Source of the DNA: Gammaproteobacteria bacterium
GTDB taxonomy: Bacteria > Pseudomonadota > Gammaproteobacteria > Pseudomonadales > Azotimanducaceae
Assembly: GCA_021773555.1 (NCBI GenBank)
Contig: JAJFKA010000006.1
Span: 1-33,840, forward strand
Direction: 5' to 3'
DNA length: 33,840 nucleotides
Shown here: positions 1-8,009 of the stretch, piece by piece
How positions within the stretch are numbered: the first letter of the stretch is position 1
How the letters are laid out: each line of letters starts with the position of its first letter
Position numbers and translations under genes: made by a program
The notes under the pieces: generated by a model
Seen by the model: the letters and a program-made list of their open reading frames with translations, nothing else
What the model was told of the DNA's origin: nothing
Databases searched by the model: none

Positions 1-179
1 TGGATTTTATGAGTGACAGTTTGCATACCGGGCGACCGTTTCGAACTTTCAACGTGTTGGACGATTTCAATCGTCAAGTACTGGCAATCGAGGTTGATCT
101 GAATCTACCTGCTGCCAGGGTGATCCGCGTTCTTGATCGAAAACATAGGGACACACACCGGCCCCAAGCACAGCTTTAA
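1..179 (+). pseudogene. IS3-family transposase (OrfB) fragment, integrase core
   Basis: Reading from base 3, the frame encodes DFMSDSLHTGRPFRTFNVLD followed by DFNRQVLAIEVDLNLPAARV. This matches the rve/DDE integrase core of IS3-family OrfB transposases, including the first catalytic Asp region. Soon after VLDR the frame loses resemblance and stops at 177-179, well before the second Asp and the Glu expected about 100 residues further on. The left end lies outside the window, so the element's start is unknown, but the 3' part is clearly missing. It is a decayed insertion-sequence remnant beside another transposase gene. Nothing coding was recognised between 180 and 320. Confidence 0.8.
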
Positions 180-320
180 CCATTGCAGTAAAAGTGACGG
201 ATCAAAGTTTTACATCGGAACGCAGATACCTGGACAAGAACAATCAGGATTATTTTGTGATGGTGCTGTAGGGATGCCGTCGACGGCCACTATTTCCGGA
301 ACAAAAAACGCTTTTTCTCC

Positions 321-1238
321 TTAGAGTAAAACTCCGCCCACGCGTTGCCACCCCCGCCGTGTAATCCACCGCGTTAATTCTTTCGAGTGGCCATATGCCC
401 GTTGTCGTTTGTTAATCGACGCAACCCGGCTAAACCATGCTGCCAGGTCATCGTCTAAAACTGGACCACGGGGGCGTGTCAACTCATTAAGATGTTCTAC
501 ATAACCAGGGAGGCTCATCTGGAACTGGGGCTGTGCATTACTGATGCCAGAGACAAGTGAGGAAAGAGCCTGTTTTAGGCGCTCAGGCGTGCTTGCCAAC
601 ACCTGCAATCGATCTCGGATGGAACAGTCTCGGGATTCAGCGATGGTTCGTGCGATTTTGGCGCGAACCGGATTGAGGTCAACATAGGCCATTGCCGCTA
701 ACACGGCATCTTCGCTGAGAAGTGCGCCGGAATAGAAGCGTCCCTCAAAGAAATGACCCGTGCAATTGTCTTCCCGGTTAGCTTTCCAGGCGATGGGCTG
801 TTTCAAATGTTTCATAAACGCTGAGAGTGATCCCAACGTGTCGCGAATCTGCTGCAATCGCTCTGGTTGATTCAACAGCAGGTCGCGTTGTATCTCTTTT
901 AACGCTTCGAGATCCTGTAACTTGCCGTTTGTTTTTGGTGGGAGCGCTTCAGTCCAACGATAGACAAGCTCTTGATCATCCCATCGCTGACATTCCATCG
1001 GGTCATAATACACAACCAGATGGAAGTGATTATCCATGATGGCATAGGCATCAATCGCGACCGCAAAGTATTTGGCCAGGTGAAACAACCGATCCTTCAG
1101 CCAGGTTTTACGGTGGTTGTAATTCTTGCCAGTCTTTCGATCTCGCCCGCACAACCAGCTTCTTCGCACACAGCGCGACACCAGATGATAATGAAGTGGG
1201 ATCTCGTGATCGACGAGTTGTGCTCGCGGAGTTGCCAT
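321..1238 (-). CDS. REP-associated tyrosine transposase (RAYT, Y1/HUH family)
   Basis: This 305-residue protein has the Y1 transposase signature. The HUH motif is in MDNHFHLVV (H71, H73), the probable catalytic Tyr185 is in AMAYVDLNPVRAKI, and GHFFEGRFYSG lies between. Y1 enzymes cut and rejoin single-stranded DNA through a 5'-phosphotyrosine bond. RAYT members are domesticated single-copy relatives of IS200/IS605 transposases that act on short extragenic repeats. The length and the acidic insertion around residues 80-130 fit the larger RAYT subgroup. All key residues are present, so it looks intact. A tandem repeat array starts about 90 bp upstream of its ATG and is a candidate substrate. 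Confidence 0.9.
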   Translation of the reverse strand: MATPRAQLVDHEIPLHYHLVSRCVRRSWLCGRDRKTGKNYNHRKTWLKDRLFHLAKYFAVAIDAYAIMDNHFHLVVYYDPMECQRWDDQELVYRWTEALPPKTNGKLQDLEALKEIQRDLLLNQPERLQQIRDTLGSLSAFMKHLKQPIAWKANREDNCTGHFFEGRFYSGALLSEDAVLAAMAYVDLNPVRAKIARTIAESRDCSIRDRLQVLASTPERLKQALSSLVSGISNAQPQFQMSLPGYVEHLNELTRPRGPVLDDDLAAWFSRVASINKRQRAYGHSKELTRWITRRGWQRVGGVLL

Positions 1239-1325
1239 TCGTGAATAATGGCTGCACGCAAATCAAGGACCCATTGGTGATCGCCTCTCTGGGTGTGGGG
1301 ATTTTCCAGATTGTCCGTACGACTT

Positions 1326-1452
1326 ATCTGGTAGCTTGTGAGATCAGCAACGGCGTGTGTCAGTATTCCAATCTGGTAGCTTGTGAGATCAGCAACGGCG
1401 TGTGTCAGTATTCCATGTGTCAGTATTCCATACGGCGTGTGTCAGTATTCCA
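1326..1452. repeat. 45-bp exact tandem duplication plus partial units, RAYT-adjacent
   Basis: Two identical 45-bp units abut at 1326-1370 and 1371-1415, starting atctggtagcttgtgag and ending gtgtgtcagtattcca. They are followed by the unit's last 15 bases at 1416-1430 (tgtgtcagtattcca) and by a longer piece at 1431-1452 (tacggcgtgtgtcagtattc then ca). The short core TGTGTCAGTATTCCA therefore occurs four times. There are no unique spacers, so this is not CRISPR. Its place just upstream of the RAYT gene suggests a REP-like family, but a clear hairpin is not obvious by eye. Confidence 0.9.
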
Positions 1453-1535
1453 ATGACCCATGCCGATGATTTCCTGAGACGAAGTCCTGTGCTCTGGTAG
1501 TGTAGAATTGCCACAACCAAGCGTGGAGATCTTAC

Positions 1536-2453
1536 GTGCCGTTGACGCCAAACCTGACACCATTTATTACCTGCGCAGTAACAGGCTCTGGAGCAACCCA
1601 GGACCGCTCGCCCCACGTACCAAGGTCACCAAAAGAAATTGCCGAGAGTGCTATTGATGCCGCAAAAGCCGGTGCCGCGGTCGTACACTGTCACGTACGC
1701 GATCCGGAAACCGGCGTCGCGAGCAGACGGACGGACTTGTATCGTGAAGTAACAGAGCGCATCAGGGATTCAGCGGTTGATGTCATCCTGAACCTGACGG
1801 CTGGCATGGGTGGCGACATGGTTTTTGGTGATGCGGAAAATCCGCTACCGCTCGATGAGTCGGGGACCGACATGGTGGGTGCCTCGGAGCGGGTTGCACA
1901 TGTGGTCGAATGCAGGCCCGAAATTGCCACCCTTGACTGCGGCACCATGAACTTTGCCGAGGCTGACTATGTCATGACCAATACGCCGGGCATATTACGC
2001 GCGATGGGCCGAATGATAACGAGCCTGGGAGTGCGTCCTGAGATAGAAGTATTTGAAACAGGCCATCTCTGGTTCGCTAAACGGCTCGTTGACGAAGGTA
2101 TCATCGAAGATCCCGTGTTGATTCAGATGTGTATGGGTATTCCCTGGGGTGCACCAGATGACCTGAATACATTTATGTCGATGGTAAACAATACACCTGC
2201 AGACTGGACCTTCTCCGCATTTTCAATCGGCAGTAATGAAATGCCCTTTGTGGCAGCGGCAATTCTTGCGGGTGGCAACATTCGTGTTGGTCTTGAAGAC
2301 AACCTCTGGCTGCAAAAAGGCGTACTGGCGACGAACGCACAACTGGTAGAAAAAGCAGCGACAATTGCAACCAATCTTGGGAGCACTTTGATGAACGCCG
2401 ATGAAGTTCGCCAGAAGCTCAAGTTAACCAGGCACGCCCCAGTACCCAGATAA
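1536..2453 (+). CDS. Beta-keto acid cleavage enzyme (BKACE, DUF849), probably 3-dehydrocarnitine:acetyl-CoA
   Basis: This 305-residue TIM-barrel protein of the BKACE/Kce family condenses a beta-keto acid with acetyl-CoA to give acetoacetate and a new acyl-CoA. The zinc-binding HCHVR motif is at H51 and H53, and VGLEDN supplies Glu254, the family's other metal ligand. The start is GTG, with GGAG at 1525-1528 placed 7 bases upstream. The next gene, 39 bp downstream, is an L-carnitine-dehydrogenase-like enzyme. By analogy with Pseudomonas cdhA/cdhC the likely substrate is 3-dehydrocarnitine, yielding betainyl-CoA. Other BKACE substrates, such as beta-ketoglutarate or 3-keto-5-aminohexanoate, cannot be excluded from sequence alone. 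No dedicated betainyl-CoA thioesterase gene is adjacent. Confidence 0.88.
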   Translation: MPLTPNLTPFITCAVTGSGATQDRSPHVPRSPKEIAESAIDAAKAGAAVVHCHVRDPETGVASRRTDLYREVTERIRDSAVDVILNLTAGMGGDMVFGDAENPLPLDESGTDMVGASERVAHVVECRPEIATLDCGTMNFAEADYVMTNTPGILRAMGRMITSLGVRPEIEVFETGHLWFAKRLVDEGIIEDPVLIQMCMGIPWGAPDDLNTFMSMVNNTPADWTFSAFSIGSNEMPFVAAAILAGGNIRVGLEDNLWLQKGVLATNAQLVEKAATIATNLGSTLMNADEVRQKLKLTRHAPVPR

Positions 2454-2492
2454 CAAACACGATCCCATGAGCATTCACGCCGGAGACCAAAC

Positions 2493-3506
2493 ATGTCAGT
2501 GATCCGCAACGCCGCTATCATCGGCGGGGGTGTTATTGGTGCAGGCTGGGTGGCCCGTCTTATCGAAAATGGGATCAGTGTGCATATCTATGATCCCGCA
2601 GAAAAAGCGAGGCAAAATGTCGAGGCAGTTCTGGAAAACAGCCGATACGCATACAAAAAACTCGTCGGTGCGCCGCGAATGGCAGAAGGCAATGTGATTT
2701 TTGCGAGTTCCCTGGGTGATGCAGTCAAAAATGCAGAACTTATTGTTGAGTCTGTGCCCGAGCAATTGTCGATTAAACAATCTGTTTACAGTGAGATCGA
2801 AAAATTTGCGCCTGGTGATTCGATTCTCACCTCATCGACCTCAGGAATCATGCCTACTGAACTCCAGGCGAAAATGGATAATCCTGAACGATTCCTGGTT
2901 GCCCATCCCTTTAATCCGGTTTATCTATTGCCGCTGGTTGAACTTGTCGGAGGGCAAAAAACCTCGAGAGATACAATCGATCACGCGCTCGAAATATACC
3001 GTGATCTGGGGATGCACCCGCTTCTGGTAAGAAAAGAGATTGAGGCCTTCATCGCTGATCGCTTGCTGGAAGCAGTGTGGCGGGAGTCGCTTTGGCTGGT
3101 AAAGGATGGCATCGCTACCACCCAGGAAATCGACGACGCAGTTCGATTCGGTTTTGGTCTTCGGTATGCGCAGATGGGTATTTTTGACACCTACCGCATT
3201 GCTGGCGGCGAAGCCGGTATGCGCCATTTTTTGGCACAATTTGGGCCCTGTTTGAAGTGGCCCTGGACTAAACTCACCGATGTGCCTGATTTGACCGAGG
3301 AGCTTATCGACCTCATCGCCACTCAATCTGATGCGCAATCGGGTCATATGACGATTCGAGAAATGGAACGTATTCGCGATGATAATTTGATTGCGATTTT
3401 GCAGGGTTTAAAAACCAACAACTGGGGCGCAGGTAAAACCCTGTCCGACTACGAACATCAACTTGGCGAGACGGCCATGCGTGCAGCGAACGACGCGGAA
3501 ATTTAG
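2493..3506 (+). CDS. 3-hydroxyacyl-CoA dehydrogenase family; probable L-carnitine dehydrogenase
   Basis: This 337-residue soluble NAD-dependent dehydrogenase has the Rossmann motif GGGVIGAGW at 11-19, VESVPEQLSIK near 84-94, STSGI near 114-118, the catalytic His137 in AHPFNPVYLLP and Glu149 in VELVGG. These are the hallmarks of the 3-HCDH family. Short bacterial members of this length beside a BKACE gene are usually L-carnitine 3-dehydrogenases. Some homologues carry a C-terminal hotdog thioesterase, and this one does not. A good ribosome site (GGAG, 8 bases before ATG) supports the start. It is probably co-transcribed with the BKACE gene. Specificity for carnitine is inferred from context. 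Confidence 0.85.
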   Translation: MSVIRNAAIIGGGVIGAGWVARLIENGISVHIYDPAEKARQNVEAVLENSRYAYKKLVGAPRMAEGNVIFASSLGDAVKNAELIVESVPEQLSIKQSVYSEIEKFAPGDSILTSSTSGIMPTELQAKMDNPERFLVAHPFNPVYLLPLVELVGGQKTSRDTIDHALEIYRDLGMHPLLVRKEIEAFIADRLLEAVWRESLWLVKDGIATTQEIDDAVRFGFGLRYAQMGIFDTYRIAGGEAGMRHFLAQFGPCLKWPWTKLTDVPDLTEELIDLIATQSDAQSGHMTIREMERIRDDNLIAILQGLKTNNWGAGKTLSDYEHQLGETAMRAANDAEI

Positions 3507-3636
3507 AGTTCAAATGCCTGAATATCGCCCTGACTAAAGTACAGGGGGCCACACCGGCTGATAAATTGGACCACTTGCGCCGCGAGACAAAGGCCCGTAG
3601 ATTCGGTACCACAACCACATCAAAACATATAATTGT

Positions 3637-4395
3637 ATGGGTAGAGTCGAAGGCAAGGTGATTGTCGTCACCGGAGCTGCATCGGGTCTTGGGCTGGCAG
3701 ATGCGCGCATGCTGGTGGCCGAAGGTGCGAGGATTGTTATGACCGATGTCAACGTTGAGAAAGGCGTTGAGCTGGCAAAAGAAATCGGGGCGATGTTCGT
3801 CCACCAGGACGTCGCCGATGAATCTGGATGGACAGCGTTGATGTCCACCGTGGCGTCCGAGCATGGTCGGCTGGACGGGCTGGTGAACAACGCAGGCATC
3901 GCGCGAATCGCCAATATCGAGCAGACAACAACCGAAATCTGGCGCGAGACGCTGGCCATTCACCTCGACGGCACGTTCTGGGGCTGCCAGACAGCGATCA
4001 AACTAATGAAGCAAGGCGGCGGAGGTTCGATCGTTAATATGTCTTCTACCGCGGCGTTGGTCGGCATACCTGCCTACTTCGCCTACTCAGCTGCGAAAGG
4101 TGGCATCCGCTCAATGACCAAGTCAATCGCCATTCATTGCAAACAACAGAAGCTCGGGATTCGCTGCAATTCAATCCACCCCGGAAGCATCAGCACGCCA
4201 ATGGTTCACCACGCACTGCGGGAACTTGTGGGCGTTGACCTGACAGCCGAGACTGATCCTGAGAAAACCAGGATCGCACTCGGTGTTGGTGAACCCGATG
4301 ACGTCGCCCATATGGTGGTGTACCTGATGTCCGATGAATCTAAACATATCACCGGTACCGAACTGGTTATCGACAATGGTGACACCGTCGCCTGA
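3637..4395 (+). CDS. SDR-family NAD(P)-dependent oxidoreductase
   Basis: This 252-residue classical short-chain dehydrogenase has the cofactor motif TGAASGLG at 12-19, Asp37 favouring NAD(H), NNAG at 84-87, catalytic Ser137 in NMSSTAA, and Tyr150/Lys154 in YSAAK. The C-terminal part ITGTELVIDNGDTVA is the usual family ending. It resembles 3-alpha/20-beta-hydroxysteroid and cyclopentanol dehydrogenases, but the substrate cannot be told. A 130-bp gap separates it from the carnitine-dehydrogenase-like gene, and no strong ribosome site precedes the ATG. It may be an independent unit or a weakly linked third gene. Confidence 0.87.
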   Translation: MGRVEGKVIVVTGAASGLGLADARMLVAEGARIVMTDVNVEKGVELAKEIGAMFVHQDVADESGWTALMSTVASEHGRLDGLVNNAGIARIANIEQTTTEIWRETLAIHLDGTFWGCQTAIKLMKQGGGGSIVNMSSTAALVGIPAYFAYSAAKGGIRSMTKSIAIHCKQQKLGIRCNSIHPGSISTPMVHHALRELVGVDLTAETDPEKTRIALGVGEPDDVAHMVVYLMSDESKHITGTELVIDNGDTVA

Positions 4396-4405
4396 TCTGG
4401 AGCAG

Positions 4406-4433
4406 CTTGCCCTGTGAACCTTGCCCTGTGAAC
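4406..4433 (+). repeat. 14-bp tandem duplication between SDR and VOC genes
   Basis: The 14-base unit cttgccctgtgaac occurs twice head to tail at 4406-4419 and 4420-4433, just after the SDR stop codon and 22 bp before the VOC start. It looks like a replication-slippage duplication. No function is evident. Confidence 0.85.
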
Positions 4434-4455
4434 CTTTCAATGTGAATACTGCCTC

Positions 4456-4908
4456 ATGAATATTGTCGGCTTCGTCCATGTGAACATTAACTGCCGGGAC
4501 TACCAGGTTTCCAAAGCATTCTACGAGATGCTGGGGTTCGAAGAGATCTGGCGGGTGCCTGAGACCAACACCGAGGAAGTGGCGAGGGCAGTGGGGATGC
4601 CACCGTACCGCGTACAGGGCGCACTGCTTGCTCTTAAAGGCGCGAATCCTCCCGTTGTTGTTGATCTGCTGGCATGGCAGGAGCCTCGTGACGAATCCGC
4701 TCCCTATCCCAATTTATATAGGCTGGGCATTGCGAGGCTGGCGCTTCGGACAACTGATATAAGCGCCGACTACGCCTATCTGCTGGCGCAAGGGGTTGAT
4801 GTTGTCTCGCCACCTGCAACCGTTGCCCTCAATGAGGATCACGGGAGTCGGTTTTTTTGCTTTAAGGACCCTGACGGCACATTCCTGGAGCTGGTAGAAA
4901 ATTACTGA
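4456..4908 (+). CDS. VOC-family (glyoxalase/bleomycin-resistance fold) protein
   Basis: This 150-residue protein is a single vicinal-oxygen-chelate domain. It opens with FVHVNINCRDYQVSKAFYEM, where His8 lies at the usual metal-ligand position, and closes with FKDPDGTFLELVENY, which contains the conserved DPDG and the C-terminal Glu ligand. Family members include glyoxalase I, ring-cleavage dioxygenases and methylmalonyl-CoA epimerases, and no subtype is evident here. The gene lies 60 bp after the SDR on the same strand and ends 14 bp before the convergent RND pump gene. It may serve the same catabolic cluster. Confidence 0.85.
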   Translation: MNIVGFVHVNINCRDYQVSKAFYEMLGFEEIWRVPETNTEEVARAVGMPPYRVQGALLALKGANPPVVVDLLAWQEPRDESAPYPNLYRLGIARLALRTTDISADYAYLLAQGVDVVSPPATVALNEDHGSRFFCFKDPDGTFLELVENY

Positions 4909-4922
4909 ACCAGCCGTTAGGC

Positions 4923-7900
4923 TTATGGACTGATCGGTTGGGGGTGCAGGGTCTTTCTTCCGCCGAGCAGGCGTTTCATCAGCCCTTCGAGATCCAGGAT
5001 ATAGGTGAATACGACTGGCACGACCACCAGACTGAGCAATGTCGAGGTGAGCAGGCCGCCGATCACCACAACTCCCATTGGTGATCGAAAACTGGTATCC
5101 GCATCCAGACCGAGCGCCACGGGTAGCATCCCGGCGGCCATGGCAAGTGTCGTCATCACGATTGGTCGTGCGCGTTTCCGGCAGGCATCCAGAACCGCTT
5201 CGTACGAGTTCATTCCTTCCCGCATTGCCACCACCGCATAATCAACCAGCAATATGGAATTCTTGGTGGTGATCCCCATTAGCATCAACAAACCAATGAC
5301 CGCAGGCATTGAAAACGAGGTATTCGTGAGTAACAGAGCCAGCACGGCGCCGCCAATGGATAGTGGTAAGGCAGCGAGAATCGTGATCGGTTGCATAAAG
5401 TCTTTGAACAACAACACCAGCACCATAAATACGCACAGAATGCCGGTCGCCATGGCGATACCAAAACTGCCGAACATTTCCTTCATTCGTTCCGCGTCAC
5501 CGACATCCACTTTGAACACGCCGGGGGGTAGCGGATTCATGGACGGTAGTTTGCTTACGAGGCTCGATGCTTCCCCCAACTTCATGTTGCCCAGTTCCAC
5601 GTCGATCTGAATGTTTCGAGATCGATCGTAGCGTGAAATCTGTGCAGGTCCGCTGTCAATTCGGATGTCGGCAACCGCTTCAAGTGGCACGAGTCCGTGG
5701 GCGCCCGGTACCCGCAACTGCCTGATCGTGGCAAGGTCCTGCCTCGCTGAAAAAGGAAGCTGGACTCTGATATCAATCTGTCGTTCTGGCAGATTCATTT
5801 TTGCCAGCGCAGCTTCATAATCCCCGGCCGTTGCGATCTGTACCGTCTGGCCAATCGCTGTGGCAGTTACGCCGAGTTCGGCAGCCCGGGCGAAATCCGG
5901 ACGGATGAACACTTCCGGGCGCAACAGGCTGGCATTGGAGCTGACGTTTCCGAGATTGTTGATGGAGCGCAGCTCACGCATAACGGTTTCTGAGGTCCGA
6001 CTTAGTAACGCAGGGTCTTCGGAGGTGAGATTTAATTGCAGCTTCTCGCCGGTACCACCAAAGCCGACGGTGAAGCGTGCGCCTGGAACCTGTTTCAAAC
6101 GCTCCCTCAGCTCGTCTTCGATTTCTGACTGAGAGCGTGAACGGTCGCTCGCAGGTTTTAACAGGACGATTAGTTTTGCCTTGCGAATATCGCCCAGGCT
6201 GAATTGGCCGCCGCGTGAACCCATACCACCGCCACTGGAGATACCGATGGTTGTAAATACATCAGTGATTTCCGTAATGCCTCCCATGCGCGAGCGCACT
6301 TGTTCGGCCATGTTCCAGGTCGTGTCGATCGGTGTACCTGGCGCCAGTTCCATCGTGATAGAGGTGCGAGAGGAATCGGCAGAAGGCACAAATTCCTGAG
6401 GAAGAAAGGCCAGCCCGATAACTGACGAGAAAAAGAACAGGGCCGCGGCGAGCGATGTGATAAATCGGTATTTAAGTGCCAGCCCGGCGAAACGCAGATA
6501 AGTCGTCATCACCATGCCGGGTTTCGGCGCATCGCCCGCGTGGGGCTTAAGGAACCGGGCGCACAACATCGGTGTGATGAGGCGAGCGACAGCCAGCGAC
6601 GCGAGCACCGCTATCACCGCGGTCCAGCCGAATTGCCGAAAAAACAGTCCCGGAATTCCGCCCATAAATGCCGTGGGAAGAAAAACCGCGACCAGCGTCA
6701 TGGTTGTGGCAACCACCGCGAGACCAATCTCGGTTGCAGCATCCATGGCTGCCGCAAACGGTGATTTGCCATTCCTTAGATGCCGAACGATATTCTCGAC
6801 CTCAACGATAGTGTCGTCGACCAGTAGTCCAATCACCAGGGTCAGCGCAAGCATGGTGATGATGTTGAGGGAAAAGCCCATCCAGTAGATCACCGCAAAA
6901 GTCGGAATAATCGACAGCGGCAGCGCCACGGCTGAAACCATGGTGGCGCGCCAGTCACGCAGGAAGATCAACACAACGATCATCGCGAGCAGTGCACCTT
7001 CGAACAGCATTATCATGGAGGAGCGGAATTCATGTTCAATCCGTTCGACGAAGTCGAGGACCAGATTGAACTCGACATTGGCGACGTCATCGAGTTCATC
7101 GATGGCGATTGCGACTTCCCGGGCGAGAGTGACTGCGTTCGAATCCCTGGCGCGCTGTATCTCGAAAGCAACGACTGGTCGCCCGTCGAGCAGAGCGATT
7201 TGTCCACGGTCAGCGACGGTATCGCGCACCTCTGCGATCTCGTCGAGTCGAAAGTGGCGCCCCCCTGGCAGTGAGATAGCGAACTCACGTAGTTGCTGAA
7301 CATTTTCGACGGTAGCAATCGTTCGGAGAGACTGGCTTTCGCTTCCAATCTCGCCGCGTCCACCGGACATCTGTAGCTGGGCCAATCTAAGTTGCCTGGA
7401 GACGTCAGCAGCCGTCAGTCCAATTGCCGCTAGTTTAGTGGGATCAATTTCAACTCGGATTTCCCTGGAGACGCCGCCCAGTCGGTTGACGCCTGCCAGG
7501 CCGGGTATTGCGGTCAGTTTCCGGGAAACGACATTGTCTACAAACCATGACAGCGCTTCCTCATCCATGGATTCGGATGAAACCGTGTATGTCAGGATAG
7601 GCATGCCCGCGGCATTCATTTTGGTGACAATTGGCTCTTCGAGTTCCCGCGGCAGATCGGAGCGCGCGTTCGAAATAGCCGAACGTACATCATCTACAGC
7701 CTCGATTGAATTTCGTTCCAGAACGAACTGAATCATTGTGGTTGAGGCGCCTTCAGTGACCGTTGAAACCATGGATTCAATGCCTTCGATACCGGAGAGA
7801 GAACTTTCGATCTTCCTCGTCACTTCGGTCTCGAGCTGGGACGGGGAGGCACCCTGCAGCACCGCGGTGACCGCGACCGCCGGGAATTCCATGTCTGGCA

Positions 7901-8009
7901 TATCCTGGATATTCAATCGATTGAAGGCATAACTGCCTGCAATGACAAACACCAGGAACAGGACGATGGGAGGCACCGGTTCCCGAATTGCCCAGGTTGC
8001 GACATTCAC
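4923..8009 (-). CDS. RND multidrug efflux pump, inner-membrane permease (AcrB/MexB type, HAE1)
   Basis: This 1028-residue permease has the full HAE1 length and layout: a first transmembrane helix at 13-30, a large periplasmic loop, TM segments at about 335-480, a second periplasmic loop, and a second TM block at the C terminus. The proton-relay pair Asp398/Asp399 in GLLVDDTIVEVEN and a lysine in MGITTKNSILLVDYAV are present, so the pump should be active. The gene starts with GTG and overlaps the adaptor stop codon by four bases (GTGA), which implies translational coupling. Substrates cannot be assigned. No outer-membrane TolC-type gene is in the window, so one encoded elsewhere is probably used. 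Confidence 0.95.
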   Translation of the reverse strand: MNVATWAIREPVPPIVLFLVFVIAGSYAFNRLNIQDMPDMEFPAVAVTAVLQGASPSQLETEVTRKIESSLSGIEGIESMVSTVTEGASTTMIQFVLERNSIEAVDDVRSAISNARSDLPRELEEPIVTKMNAAGMPILTYTVSSESMDEEALSWFVDNVVSRKLTAIPGLAGVNRLGGVSREIRVEIDPTKLAAIGLTAADVSRQLRLAQLQMSGGRGEIGSESQSLRTIATVENVQQLREFAISLPGGRHFRLDEIAEVRDTVADRGQIALLDGRPVVAFEIQRARDSNAVTLAREVAIAIDELDDVANVEFNLVLDFVERIEHEFRSSMIMLFEGALLAMIVVLIFLRDWRATMVSAVALPLSIIPTFAVIYWMGFSLNIITMLALTLVIGLLVDDTIVEVENIVRHLRNGKSPFAAAMDAATEIGLAVVATTMTLVAVFLPTAFMGGIPGLFFRQFGWTAVIAVLASLAVARLITPMLCARFLKPHAGDAPKPGMVMTTYLRFAGLALKYRFITSLAAALFFFSSVIGLAFLPQEFVPSADSSRTSITMELAPGTPIDTTWNMAEQVRSRMGGITEITDVFTTIGISSGGGMGSRGGQFSLGDIRKAKLIVLLKPASDRSRSQSEIEDELRERLKQVPGARFTVGFGGTGEKLQLNLTSEDPALLSRTSETVMRELRSINNLGNVSSNASLLRPEVFIRPDFARAAELGVTATAIGQTVQIATAGDYEAALAKMNLPERQIDIRVQLPFSARQDLATIRQLRVPGAHGLVPLEAVADIRIDSGPAQISRYDRSRNIQIDVELGNMKLGEASSLVSKLPSMNPLPPGVFKVDVGDAERMKEMFGSFGIAMATGILCVFMVLVLLFKDFMQPITILAALPLSIGGAVLALLLTNTSFSMPAVIGLLMLMGITTKNSILLVDYAVVAMREGMNSYEAVLDACRKRARPIVMTTLAMAAGMLPVALGLDADTSFRSPMGVVVIGGLLTSTLLSLVVVPVVFTYILDLEGLMKRLLGGRKTLHPQPISP

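Noticed and set aside
133-324. Small plus-strand open frame after the IS3 remnant
   Set aside because: It has no ribosome site, resembles nothing, and overlaps the end of the transposase fragment in another frame.
1326-1452. CRISPR-like repeats
   Set aside because: The units abut directly with no unique spacers, and no cas genes are present.
3313-3963. Minus-strand open frame of 216 codons
   Set aside because: It overlaps both the carnitine-dehydrogenase-like gene and the SDR in antisense, and the composition is not protein-like.
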